64,000 bases of DNA from Hymenobacter glacieicola (GTDB lineage Bacteria; Bacteroidota; Bacteroidia; Cytophagales; Hymenobacteraceae). The notes beneath the pieces are model-generated. The model ran no database searches. It worked only from the letters and a program-made list of their open reading frames with translations, and had not been told where the DNA came from. The position numbers and the translations under genes are program-made. Positions within the stretch are counted from its first letter, which is position 1. Each line of letters opens with the position of its first letter. This document shows positions 7,723-15,194 of the stretch, piece after piece. The stretch spans positions 430,859 through 494,858 of the forward strand of contig NZ_BMGS01000003.1 of the NCBI RefSeq assembly GCF_014640315.1. The letters run 5' to 3'.

Positions 7723-8502
7723 ATGTCAAAAATTCCTTTCACAGGTAAAAGCCAACAGGCCCGCCAGCCGCAACAGCAGCGCGTCGTGTCCTCGGATCCG
7801 CTGCAGCCGGCGGAAGCATACAACCCGGAGCACCCGCTGCTGGAAGACCCCGATGCGTTGGCCATCCGTTTGGCCGAATCGGAAGACTTCCTGCGCCGCA
7901 ACAAAAACGTACTGCTGGGCCTGCTGGCCTTGGTAGTGCTGGCCGTAGCCGGTGGCTTTGGCTACTACCTGTGGCGGGGTTCTCAGGATACCAAAGGGCA
8001 GGCCTCCCTGTTCCAGGCGGTAAACTACTGGGAAGCGGACTCTCTGCAGAAAGCCATGAAGGGCGACGGCAAGAACCTCGGTCTGGAGCGGGTAGCCTCG
8101 GAGTACAGCGGCACGGCTGCTGGCAACTTGGCTAACTTCTACGCCGGAGTAGCGGCGCTAAAGCAAGGCCAGTACAAGCAGGCCATTGATTACCTCGAGG
8201 ACTTTAGCTCGGATGACTACCTGGTACAAGCCCGGGCCTACTCCCTGCTAGGTGATGCTCACCTGGAATTGAATCAGGCCAAGGAAGCGGCCGACTTTTA
8301 CAACAAGGCCGCCAACCACAATGCCAATGAGCAGTTCTCGCCCGGCTACCTGCTGAAGGAAGCCACGGCCCGGGAACTGGCTAAGGACAATGCCGGCGCA
8401 ATTGCCGCCTACGACAAAATCTTGACGGACTACCCTACTGCTGCCGAGGCTAACGAGGCCAAGCAGTACAAAGCCCGCGCCGAGGCACTGGCTGGTAAAT
8501 AG
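7723..8502 (+). CDS. Membrane-anchored tetratricopeptide repeat protein, YfgM-like
   Basis: This 259-residue protein has a soluble N-terminus, one transmembrane helix at about residues 62-85 (VLLGLLALVVLAVAGGFGYY) and then helical repeats of the TPR type, for example AAGNLANFYAGVAALKQGQY and ARAYSLLGDAHLELNQAKEA. This is the architecture of YfgM-like envelope TPR proteins that associate with the secretion machinery or periplasmic chaperones. A perfect-palindrome terminator follows it, and ribH lies just beyond, a gene neighbour often seen in Bacteroidota. The molecular role is inferred from architecture only. Confidence 0.8.
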   Translation: MSKIPFTGKSQQARQPQQQRVVSSDPLQPAEAYNPEHPLLEDPDALAIRLAESEDFLRRNKNVLLGLLALVVLAVAGGFGYYLWRGSQDTKGQASLFQAVNYWEADSLQKAMKGDGKNLGLERVASEYSGTAAGNLANFYAGVAALKQGQYKQAIDYLEDFSSDDYLVQARAYSLLGDAHLELNQAKEAADFYNKAANHNANEQFSPGYLLKEATARELAKDNAGAIAAYDKILTDYPTAAEANEAKQYKARAEALAGK

Positions 8503-8520
8503 CTATAGTTTTCTACGCAA

Positions 8521-8552
8521 CAAAAAAGGACGGGCTAGCCCGTCCTTTTTTG
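8521..8552. terminator. Perfect 32-base palindromic terminator
   Basis: The sequence is a perfect inverted repeat of 16 bp with A6 at one end and T6 at the other. As an RNA it would form a GC-rich stem with a U-run, an intrinsic terminator for the TPR gene ending at 8502. The symmetry makes it able to act in both directions. Confidence 0.85.
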
Positions 8553-8622
8553 TTTTCAGCGGGTAGCTGCGCCCCAGGCAACTCTAGGGAAACTTACCAG
8601 CCGGCAAAGCGGGTGGGTATCG

Positions 8623-8630
8623 TACCTTTG
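8623..8630 (+). promoter_or_regulatory. Promoter -7 element TACCTTTG for ribH
   Basis: An exact TAnnTTTG match lies 39 bases before the ribH start codon and just after the preceding terminator. This is the position expected for the ribH promoter. No clear TTG was found at the -33 position. Confidence 0.6.
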
Positions 8631-8669
8631 CCTACCATTCGTTTTTTACCTCAACCGCACTTCTGGCCC

Positions 8670-9146
8670 ATGGCTACCTCCCTGAAAAACCTGAGCGACT
8701 ATACCTCCGATAACTTCATTGACATTTCCGAGAAGCGCTTCGGGCTGGTGGTGGCCGAATGGAACCGGGAAATTACCGACACCCTGGCCCGGGGTGCCTA
8801 TGATACGCTGATTAAGCACGGCGCTAAGCCCGAGAACATCTTCCGCAATACGGTACCGGGTAGCTTCGAGCTGACCCTGGGCGCCCAGCTGCTGGCCCAG
8901 CACGAGGAAATTGACGCCGTGATTTGCCTGGGGGTGGTCATCAAGGGCGAAACCAAACACGATGACTACATCTGCCACGCCGTGGCCAGTGGCATCACCA
9001 ACGTGGGCCTGAAGTTCAATAAGCCCGTCATCTTCGGGCTGGTAACTACCAACACGCTGGAGCAGGCCTGGGACCGGGCCGGCGGGCAGCACGGCAACAA
9101 AGGAGTGGAGGGTGCCGTGGCGGCCATTCACATGCTCGGCTTTTAG
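8670..9146 (+). CDS. ribH: 6,7-dimethyl-8-ribityllumazine synthase
   Basis: RibH condenses 5-amino-6-ribitylaminouracil with 3,4-dihydroxy-2-butanone 4-phosphate in riboflavin synthesis and forms a cytosolic capsid-like oligomer. The 158-residue protein has the substrate-binding VPGSFE at residues 62-67. The catalytic histidine is H97 in KGETKHDDY, and NKGVEGA near the C-terminus is also typical. The ATG at 8670 gives the normal length; the frame is open further upstream but crosses the promoter and terminator. It stands alone behind its own promoter, without other rib genes nearby, and no FMN riboswitch was recognised upstream. Confidence 0.96.
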   Translation: MATSLKNLSDYTSDNFIDISEKRFGLVVAEWNREITDTLARGAYDTLIKHGAKPENIFRNTVPGSFELTLGAQLLAQHEEIDAVICLGVVIKGETKHDDYICHAVASGITNVGLKFNKPVIFGLVTTNTLEQAWDRAGGQHGNKGVEGAVAAIHMLGF

Positions 9147-9234
9147 GTTCACGCAACCGCTGAGCTTACTTGTGGCCGATAACGTGGGCTGGGGGCAACC
9201 CGTAGGGTAGCATGCTGATTAGCGGACAAAACCG

Positions 9235-9242
9235 TAGCTTTG
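9235..9242 (+). promoter_or_regulatory. Promoter -7 element TAGCTTTG for the DksA-like gene
   Basis: An exact TAnnTTTG match lies about 180 bases before the start codon at 9426, leaving a long leader. The 9147-9425 spacer holds no other recognisable element. The long leader could carry regulatory structure, but none was identified by eye. Confidence 0.4.
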
Positions 9243-9425
9243 CGCCCACATATGCTTGGCCAACGGGATGCTTCCGGGGCTAGCAGGAAGGCCAGGCAGT
9301 TCCGGGTAGGCGAGAAGGTAAACTTATTCGCACAGGCATCTGTTGGGGCGTAACTGCTAGTCGGTTGCATCTGCGGCGGCCAATCTAGCTACACATCATT
9401 CTTACTAACCTCTCCCTGCACCAAC

Positions 9426-9809
9426 ATGAGTGAAGAACCCCTACGCTATTCCAGGGAAGAACTGGCGGAGTTTGAGCAAATCATCCAAGATAAGCTCACC
9501 GCGGCCCGCAAGGAAGTGGCGTTCATCAAGGAAACCCTGAGCCGTAAAAACGACACGGGCACCGACAACACGGCTTCTTCTTCGAAGGTGCTGGAAGACG
9601 GGGCAGATACGGCTGAGAAGGAAAGTCTGAACCAGCTGGCCTCGCGCCAGATGAAGTTCATCCAGCAACTCGAGAATGCGCTGATCCGCATCAAGAATGG
9701 CACCTACGGGGTCTGCATTGGTACTGGCAAGCTGATTCCCAAGGAGCGCCTGCGCGCCGTGCCCCACACGCAGCATTCCATTGAAGCCAAAATGGCCCGC
9801 CGCGACTAG
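9426..9809 (+). CDS. DksA/TraR-like protein with degenerate zinc finger
   Basis: The 127-residue protein has an N-terminal coiled coil (about residues 8-85) and a C-terminal domain like that of DksA, which binds the RNA polymerase secondary channel. The finger region reads YGVCIGTGKLIPKERLRAVP. The IPKERL and AVP core is conserved, but only one of the four zinc-binding cysteines remains and the C-terminal pair is replaced by non-metal residues. Acidic residues at the coiled-coil tip (LEDGADTAEKE) are present. Zinc-free DksA variants are known in other bacteria, so loss of the metal does not rule out function. It may be a general regulator of transcription. Confidence 0.85.
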   Translation: MSEEPLRYSREELAEFEQIIQDKLTAARKEVAFIKETLSRKNDTGTDNTASSSKVLEDGADTAEKESLNQLASRQMKFIQQLENALIRIKNGTYGVCIGTGKLIPKERLRAVPHTQHSIEAKMARRD

Positions 9810-9895
9810 CCTCGCTGCCCGCCTACCTGCTGCCCGGACTCGTGACCGGCATCCGCTTGCGCGGAGCTGAGTTGCTGGTCCGGGCACTGTTTTCA

Positions 9896-9917
9896 GAAGC
9901 CAGTGGTTACTGGCTTC
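9896..9917. terminator. Hairpin downstream of the DksA-like gene
   Basis: GAAGCCAGT and ACTGGCTTC form a perfect 9-bp stem with a four-base loop. There is no proper T-run after it on the plus strand, so it is a weak terminator candidate and may be another kind of structured spacer. It lies between the DksA-like and pseudouridine synthase genes. Confidence 0.35.
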
Positions 9918-9979
9918 ATACGTTCTCTATCTGATTTTTCTACTGTACCGTAGCGATACGGCACGCACGCTTCTTCCAT

Positions 9980-11809
9980 ATGGGCAAGAAACACTTCTCC
10001 GGCGATACGCCCGGCCGCCGTGGCCGCTCCACTGGCCGCCCTACCGGCAACTCCAACGGCCCTGAGGGCTTCCGCAAATTCACCCAGCCCGGCCGCGGCC
10101 GCGACGACCGGGGCGCTGGCGATGCTCCCCGTTTTGGCGGGCGAGATGAGGCCCGCGGGACTGACCGTCCTTCCTTCGGCCGGCCGGCTGAGGGTAGCTT
10201 CACGGGGCCCAAAAAGTTTGGCACCAGTAACGCGGGTGGCCCCAAGAAATTCGGAAACGGCGGCGGTGGCTTTACCCGCGGCGGCGAAGGCCGGCCCGGC
10301 GGATTTGGGCAGCGCAGTGGCGGCCGTGACTTCGGTGGCAACAACCGTCGCTTCGAGGGTGACAGCCGCCGGCCCGGTGGCTTTGGCGGGGAGGAGCGCC
10401 GCGACGAGCGGCCGGTTCGGCCCTTCGAGCCCAAGAAATCCTGGGGCGGCCAGCCCTACAGCCAAGACGGTAAGCCCACCGTACCCCGCGGCATGCCCGG
10501 CGAGCGGAACCGCCGGTTTGTCAAGCAAAACCCCAACGAGCAGGATCAGCCCCGGCCCGAGAACTTCCGGCCGCGCGAAACCCGCCCCGACGCGGACCGC
10601 GCTGGCTTTGGTGGCGAGCGGGAAGTGCGGGCAGCGCGCCCCTTCGATTACCGTGGCCGCCCTGAGGACCTGCCTGCTGACCGCAGCGAGGGGAGGGCAG
10701 ACAGCCGGGGGAACAATGACCGCCGCAACGAGCGGCCCGCCCGCCGCGACAACGACTTTGGCAACGACCGGCCCGCGCGTCGGGAAGGTGGTTTTGGGGG
10801 CGGCAGCTTCGGGGAGAAGCGCACGGCCCGGCCCGGCAGCTTTAACGGCGACAAGCGCGAAGGCCGTTCCTTTGGTGCTGAGCGGTCGGAAGGCTTCCGC
10901 TCGCCGCGCGAGGAGCGTCCCAGGCGTGCCCACGATGAATTTACGGGACGCGGCGCGCAAACGCCAAATCCCAACCAGGCTGGTAAGCGCAAATTCGGCG
11001 AGGTAGAAGGCCAGGCTCCGGATTACAAGAACCTGAAGTTTTACGAAGAGGATAAATCCCGCGGCAACAAGCGCCGGCGCGAAGAAGATGACCTGGGGGC
11101 TGATGAGGTGCGGTTGAACCGCTACATTGCCAACGCCGGCATTTGCTCGCGCCGCGAAGCTGACTCTCTGATTGCCGCCGGCGAAATCAAGGTCAATGGG
11201 CAGGTAGTAACCGAAATGGGTTACAAGGTGCAGCCCTCCGACACGGTACAGTACGGCAAGACTAACCTGAACCGGGAGAAGCTGGTGTATGTGTTGCTCA
11301 ACAAGCCCAAGGACTACATCACGACTACGGATGACCCGGAGGGCCGCCGTACGGTAATGGAACTGGTAAAGGGTGCCTCCAAGGAGCGCGTGTTCCCGGT
11401 GGGCCGCCTCGACCGGAACACTACCGGCCTGCTACTCTTCACCAACGACGGAGAAGTAGCCCAGAAACTCTCGCACCCTTCTCACCGCAACAAGAAGATC
11501 TACCAGGTAGAGCTGGACAAGCCTCTGACGGAAGAGCACCTGCGGCAGATTGCGGAAGGCTTGGAGCTGGAAGACGGCAAAGCTGAGGTAGACGATGTGG
11601 CCGTAGTAGCTGGCAACCCCCATTTCGTGGGCGTGGAAATTCACATCGGCCGCAACCGGATTGTGCGCCGCATCTTCGAACACCTGGGCTACGACGTGGT
11701 AACGCTGGACCGAGTGCAGTACGCGGGCCTCACGAAAAAGGACTTGCCCCGCGGCAAGTGGCGCTTCCTCAATGAGAAGGAAGTTATCCGCCTCAAGTAT
11801 TTCATGTAA
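9980..11809 (+). CDS. RsuA/RluB-family pseudouridine synthase with long RG-rich extension
   Basis: The 609-residue protein has two parts. The C-terminal third is a complete RNA pseudouridine synthase: an S4 RNA-binding domain from about residue 374 (RLNRYIANAGICSRREAD), then the catalytic domain with GRLDRNTTGLLLFTND, where D478 is the catalytic aspartate. The GRNRIVRRIF segment is also present. It isomerises uridines in rRNA. The first 370 residues are low-complexity and disordered, rich in Gly, Arg, Asp and Phe with many RGG, FGG and GR repeats. This extension probably binds RNA. The codons of the extension are very GC-rich, and a long antisense open frame there is a by-product. Target sites in rRNA are not predictable. 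Confidence 0.92.
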   Translation: MGKKHFSGDTPGRRGRSTGRPTGNSNGPEGFRKFTQPGRGRDDRGAGDAPRFGGRDEARGTDRPSFGRPAEGSFTGPKKFGTSNAGGPKKFGNGGGGFTRGGEGRPGGFGQRSGGRDFGGNNRRFEGDSRRPGGFGGEERRDERPVRPFEPKKSWGGQPYSQDGKPTVPRGMPGERNRRFVKQNPNEQDQPRPENFRPRETRPDADRAGFGGEREVRAARPFDYRGRPEDLPADRSEGRADSRGNNDRRNERPARRDNDFGNDRPARREGGFGGGSFGEKRTARPGSFNGDKREGRSFGAERSEGFRSPREERPRRAHDEFTGRGAQTPNPNQAGKRKFGEVEGQAPDYKNLKFYEEDKSRGNKRRREEDDLGADEVRLNRYIANAGICSRREADSLIAAGEIKVNGQVVTEMGYKVQPSDTVQYGKTNLNREKLVYVLLNKPKDYITTTDDPEGRRTVMELVKGASKERVFPVGRLDRNTTGLLLFTNDGEVAQKLSHPSHRNKKIYQVELDKPLTEEHLRQIAEGLELEDGKAEVDDVAVVAGNPHFVGVEIHIGRNRIVRRIFEHLGYDVVTLDRVQYAGLTKKDLPRGKWRFLNEKEVIRLKYFM

Positions 11810-11860
11810 GCACGCAACCGCCGGCCCGGCTGGTGGCTCTTACGGGTGAAGGTGTCAGAT

Positions 11861-11956
11861 GGTGAAATGGTGCGTTTGATGTTGTAGTGGCCCGGCAAGC
11901 GCTACTGGCGCAATCTGCGCTACCGCAACATCAAACGCACCATCTCACCATTTCAC
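11861..11956. repeat. Inverted repeat upstream of coaX
   Basis: GGTGCGTTTGATGTTG (11869-11884) and CAACATCAAACGCACC (11926-11941) are exact 16-base reverse complements with a 41-base spacer. A second pair, GTGAAATGGTG (11862-11872) and CACCATTTCAC (11946-11956), lies outside and partly overlaps it. The structure lies between the pseudouridine synthase stop and the coaX start. It could be a terminator, a repeat-element remnant or a regulatory hairpin; no T-run follows directly. Confidence 0.6.
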
Positions 11957-11985
11957 TGTCTTATCATTTCATTCCTACCTATTCA

Positions 11986-12729
11986 GTGCGCACGCTTTCC
12001 CTTGATATCGGCAACACGGCGGTTAAGTACGGCTGCTTCGAAGCTGATGTGCTGGTGGAATCGGCTACTGGCCAGACGCCCGAGCAAGTTCGGGCGGCGG
12101 TAGCCCGGCTGCGGCCCGAACACGCGGTGGTAGCCTCCGTCGTGGAGCCTACGGCGCAGTGGGCGACGGAGCTTCGGACGCTGGTGGCGGGGCAGGTGCT
12201 GGAGTTTATGCCGGCTACTACCGCCTTGCCCATCCGCAACGGCTACGCTACCCCGCACACGCTGGGCGCCGACCGTTTGGCGGCGGCCGTGGGAGCGGCC
12301 TGGTTGCTACCAGGCCGGGATGTAGTGATTGTGGATGCCGGCACCGCCATTAAGTGCGACCTGGTGGAGGGCGGGCATACCTTTCGGGGGGGCAGCATTG
12401 CCCCGGGGGTGGCCATGCGCTTCCAGGCCCTGCATACGTTTACCGGCCGCCTGCCGTTGGTAGCCAATCTGCCCGAGGCCACGGCTCCCGTTCCTCTGAC
12501 CGGGGTTGACACCGAATCGGCTATCCGGAGTGGGGTAGTAAACGGGGCGGTGGCGGAAGTACGCGGGCTGCTGGCCGAGTACGCTGCCCAGTTTCCGCAA
12601 CTGGCCGTGGTATTGGCCGGGGGCGACGCGGCTTTTTTCCGAGCCCGGCTGAAAGGGCCTATCTTTGTTGTTCCGGAGCTCGTGCTGATTGGGCTCCACC
12701 GAATTTTAGTACACCATGTCTCAACCTAA
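11986..12729 (+). CDS. coaX: Type III pantothenate kinase
   Basis: CoaX phosphorylates pantothenate, the first step of coenzyme A synthesis, and needs a monovalent cation. The 247-residue protein has the ASKHA-fold phosphate motif LDIGNTAVKYG at the N-terminus. The GADRLAAAVGA segment and the DAGTAIKCDLV phosphate-2 motif follow. The start is a GTG at 11986, since the conserved strand begins only four residues later and no ATG is available at the right distance. The last 14 bases overlap the start of the outer membrane protein gene, which suggests translational coupling. panC and panD, which make its substrate, lie at 37-39 kb. Confidence 0.93.
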   Translation: MRTLSLDIGNTAVKYGCFEADVLVESATGQTPEQVRAAVARLRPEHAVVASVVEPTAQWATELRTLVAGQVLEFMPATTALPIRNGYATPHTLGADRLAAAVGAAWLLPGRDVVIVDAGTAIKCDLVEGGHTFRGGSIAPGVAMRFQALHTFTGRLPLVANLPEATAPVPLTGVDTESAIRSGVVNGAVAEVRGLLAEYAAQFPQLAVVLAGGDAAFFRARLKGPIFVVPELVLIGLHRILVHHVST

Positions 12730-14068
12730 CTTCACTGGCCTGGCCGGTGGTCTTTCGCTGCTGGGCTTGCTGGTGGCTGCGCCGGCTGCACTGAGCCAGG
12801 GCCTCGGTAACTCGCCTTACTCGCGCCTGGGCCTGGGCGACGCCAGCATGAACGCGGGCGGGGTGCGGCAAATGGGCATGGGCGGCATTGGGGTAGCAGC
12901 TCCCAACAGCATAAACGTCAACGAAATCAACCCGGCGCTGCTATATTACACGGCCCGGACGACCTTCGAGGCCGGTTTCACGGGGCAGTTCAAAACCCTG
13001 CGCAACACGGTTAGCCGCCAACGCACCGGGTCTGCTAACCTGGGTTACTTGGCCTTGGCCGTGCCCATTAACCGGCGCTGGGCTGGGGCCATTGGCTTGA
13101 AACCCTACAGCGGAGTTGACTACGAATCAACCACGCTCGACAATAGCGTCATCGGCGACCCTACCGCTCAGGTGGAAAAACAATACAAGGGCAGCGGGGG
13201 ACTGGCCGAGGCCTATATGAGCCACGGCGTACGGCTGGCTACTGGGCTGACCGCCGGCGTTTCGGTTGGCTATGTGTTCGGTAGTATCGACCAGGAAGCG
13301 GGCACCCGTGTTGGCACCGCCACCATTCCAGTGGAGCTGGCGAACAAGGATATCTATCAGCAACACATCTACTACTCCGACTTCACGTTTCGGGCCGGAC
13401 TGCACTACCGCGGTAAGTTCACCGACAAGCTGAACTACAACATCGGTGGGACGCATAGCTTCCAGTCCAACCTGAACGGGGACCGGAGCCTAATCCTGAT
13501 TCGGCAGGATTTTCAGGGGATTCAGTCCTCCGCCACGGCCATCGAGACGGATGCTCCCGGCAAAGCCCAGGTGCCTGCCCTCAGCCAGGTCGGCATTAGC
13601 CTCGACAACAACCGGAGCTGGAGCGCTAGCCTGGAAGGAACCCGGCAGCAATGGTCCCAGTTTCGGGCCTTTAACGAGCCGGGCGGCTCCTCCGGGGTTC
13701 AGCTCAGCGACACCTACCGGATGGCCGTGGGCGGGGAGCTTACTCCTGATGCCGCTTCCGTCGACAGCTACTTCAAGCGGGTAACGTACCGGGCTGGCCT
13801 CAGCCTGGCGCAAATGCCCTACCGGCCCGGTGGGAAAACCCTCTACGACCGTTCTGTAAGCTGGGGCTTTGCCTTTCCCTTGCCCACCGCTACCCCTCTT
13901 GATGCCACCACTATCAGCTTGGCCTTCATGTATGGGCAGCGCGGCAACACCAATGTTCGGCAACTCTCCGACGGCTCCTTGGAGCGCAACGTGAAGGAAG
14001 ACTACGTGCGCATGCAGTTGGGCGTCACGCTCAACAACCGCTGGTTTATCAAGCGTCGCATCGAATAA
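12716..14068 (+). CDS. Outer membrane beta-barrel protein
   Basis: The 450-residue product has a signal peptide (LLGLLVAAPAALSQ) followed by SPYSRLGLGD and a row of alternating hydrophobic strands rich in Gly, aromatic residues and Asn, as in outer membrane barrels of the OmpP1/FadL kind. The mature N-terminus SPYSRLGLGD recurs in a Bacteroidota family annotated only as putative outer membrane protein. Its start codon overlaps coaX, and lptC begins 7 bases after its stop, so it is translated within an operon with an LPS-transport component. A role in envelope transport is possible but unproven. No plug or TonB box is seen. Confidence 0.7.
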   Translation: MSQPNFTGLAGGLSLLGLLVAAPAALSQGLGNSPYSRLGLGDASMNAGGVRQMGMGGIGVAAPNSINVNEINPALLYYTARTTFEAGFTGQFKTLRNTVSRQRTGSANLGYLALAVPINRRWAGAIGLKPYSGVDYESTTLDNSVIGDPTAQVEKQYKGSGGLAEAYMSHGVRLATGLTAGVSVGYVFGSIDQEAGTRVGTATIPVELANKDIYQQHIYYSDFTFRAGLHYRGKFTDKLNYNIGGTHSFQSNLNGDRSLILIRQDFQGIQSSATAIETDAPGKAQVPALSQVGISLDNNRSWSASLEGTRQQWSQFRAFNEPGGSSGVQLSDTYRMAVGGELTPDAASVDSYFKRVTYRAGLSLAQMPYRPGGKTLYDRSVSWGFAFPLPTATPLDATTISLAFMYGQRGNTNVRQLSDGSLERNVKEDYVRMQLGVTLNNRWFIKRRIE

Positions 14069-14075
14069 GGCTGCC

Positions 14076-14660
14076 ATGAAGCTGGGCCATTACCGTTACC
14101 TACTGTTGGGGCTGCTTCTGGCGGGTCCGCTGGCCGGCTGCCGCAAGCACGCCGACGAGGTAGTAGCCAAAAAGACTACCTACACCGGGCCCATCATGGA
14201 AACCGAGAACCTGCTCATGATTGTGAGCGACTCGGCCAAGCTCCGCATCCGCCTGACGGCCCCATTGCGGCAAGACTTCGAGAATAGCAACCAGCTCTAC
14301 CCCAAGGGCGTGAAGATTACCTTCCTGGGCGAGGACGGCCAAACGGTAATCAACACCATTGTGGGTAACTACGGCCTGTACGAGAAAAGCAAGAACCTTT
14401 ACACCCTGCGCGGCAACGTGCGCGTTACCAACGTGCCCAAGCAGCAGAGCATGAATACCGAGGAAGCCTTTTTCGACCAGACCAAGGCCCTCATCTACAC
14501 CAAAGAGCAAACGGAAATCCGGGTGACTACTCCCACGGAAGTGCTGACAGGCCGGGGACTCACGGCCAACCAGGACTTCTCGCGCTACGACATCCTGAAT
14601 CCTACGGGCATTTTCACTCTTCAAAACGCGCCCGCAGCCGCTCCGGCCGCTACCCGCTAA
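14076..14660 (+). CDS. lptC: LPS export protein LptC
   Basis: LptC links the inner membrane LptBFG transporter to the periplasmic LPS bridge. The 194-residue protein has a hydrophobic N-terminus ending in a lipobox-like PLAGC. A beta-rich domain follows, with the family patterns MIVSDSAKLRIRLTAP, VGNYGLYEKSKNLYTLRGNV and NTEEAFFDQTKALIYT. This matches the LptC/DUF1239 fold. A Cys-anchored N-terminus instead of a transmembrane helix is common in Bacteroidota versions. The gene is flanked by an outer membrane protein and a small membrane protein in a tight operon. The matching ATPase, lptB, lies at 24149. Confidence 0.85.
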   Translation: MKLGHYRYLLLGLLLAGPLAGCRKHADEVVAKKTTYTGPIMETENLLMIVSDSAKLRIRLTAPLRQDFENSNQLYPKGVKITFLGEDGQTVINTIVGNYGLYEKSKNLYTLRGNVRVTNVPKQQSMNTEEAFFDQTKALIYTKEQTEIRVTTPTEVLTGRGLTANQDFSRYDILNPTGIFTLQNAPAAAPAATR

Positions 14661-14667
14661 CTGCCAC

Positions 14668-14946
14668 ATGAAACGTTTCTGGGACCCTGGCATCAGCCGC
14701 ACCATTCTCCTTGTCCTGGCCGTGATGACCTTCGTAATTGCGGCCTACCAAACCCTGGTAGTAGGCAAAATGGAGGGCTTGTACCAGAACTACTGGCTAT
14801 TCATGATTTCCTTCGGTCTGGTTATTGGCCTACGCTACCTGCGCCAGCGCGACAAAGTGGCGGCGGCCGAAGCCGAAGCGGCGCGCAAAGCCGCTGAAGC
14901 TGCCGCCCGCAAGCCCGCTAAAAAGCAACCGAAAAACAGGCGCTAG
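14668..14946 (+). CDS. Small two-helix membrane protein with Ala/Lys tail
   Basis: The 92-residue product has two hydrophobic helices (about residues 11-30 and 41-57) and a highly basic tail made of Ala, Glu, Arg and Lys repeats ending in KKQPKNRR. It starts 7 bases after lptC and is clearly in the same operon. I do not recognise a family with a known function. The charged tail would face the cytosol and could bind nucleic acid or acidic lipids. The tight coupling with lptC suggests an envelope-related role, but this is only context. Confidence 0.7.
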   Translation: MKRFWDPGISRTILLVLAVMTFVIAAYQTLVVGKMEGLYQNYWLFMISFGLVIGLRYLRQRDKVAAAEAEAARKAAEAAARKPAKKQPKNRR

Positions 14947-15025
14947 GCCCCAGCCCCTACCTCAGCGGCCTGCTCGTAATATGGCCTCTTGGCCGGTTAC
15001 CAGCAGGCCGCTAGTGCTCAACCAG

Positions 15026-15062
15026 AAAAGCCTTTTCCTGTGGTTTGCGGGAGGGCTTTTTT
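15026..15062 (+). terminator. Weak hairpin with T-run after the lptC operon
   Basis: AAAAGCC and GGCTTTT form a 7-bp stem around a 21-base loop and run directly into a T-rich tract (TTTTTTG). It is a plausible but modest intrinsic terminator between the small membrane gene and the PpiD-like gene. Confidence 0.5.
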
Positions 15063-15194
15063 GTTTTTTACGGCTTCCTGCCTTTCGCCACGGGCTTATC
15101 TAGCTGATGCAGGGGACTTTCATTATCTATTGACCATCTTTTTTGGTTATTTTGCACCTCATTCCACTTTTCTACCTGCGCTTTTTTCAAGTAA

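Noticed and set aside
9893..10960. Long minus-strand open frame over the RG-rich extension
   Set aside because: It is antisense to the GC-rich low-complexity coding region, is made of Ala/Pro/Gly/Val runs and has no family pattern; it results from biased codon use.
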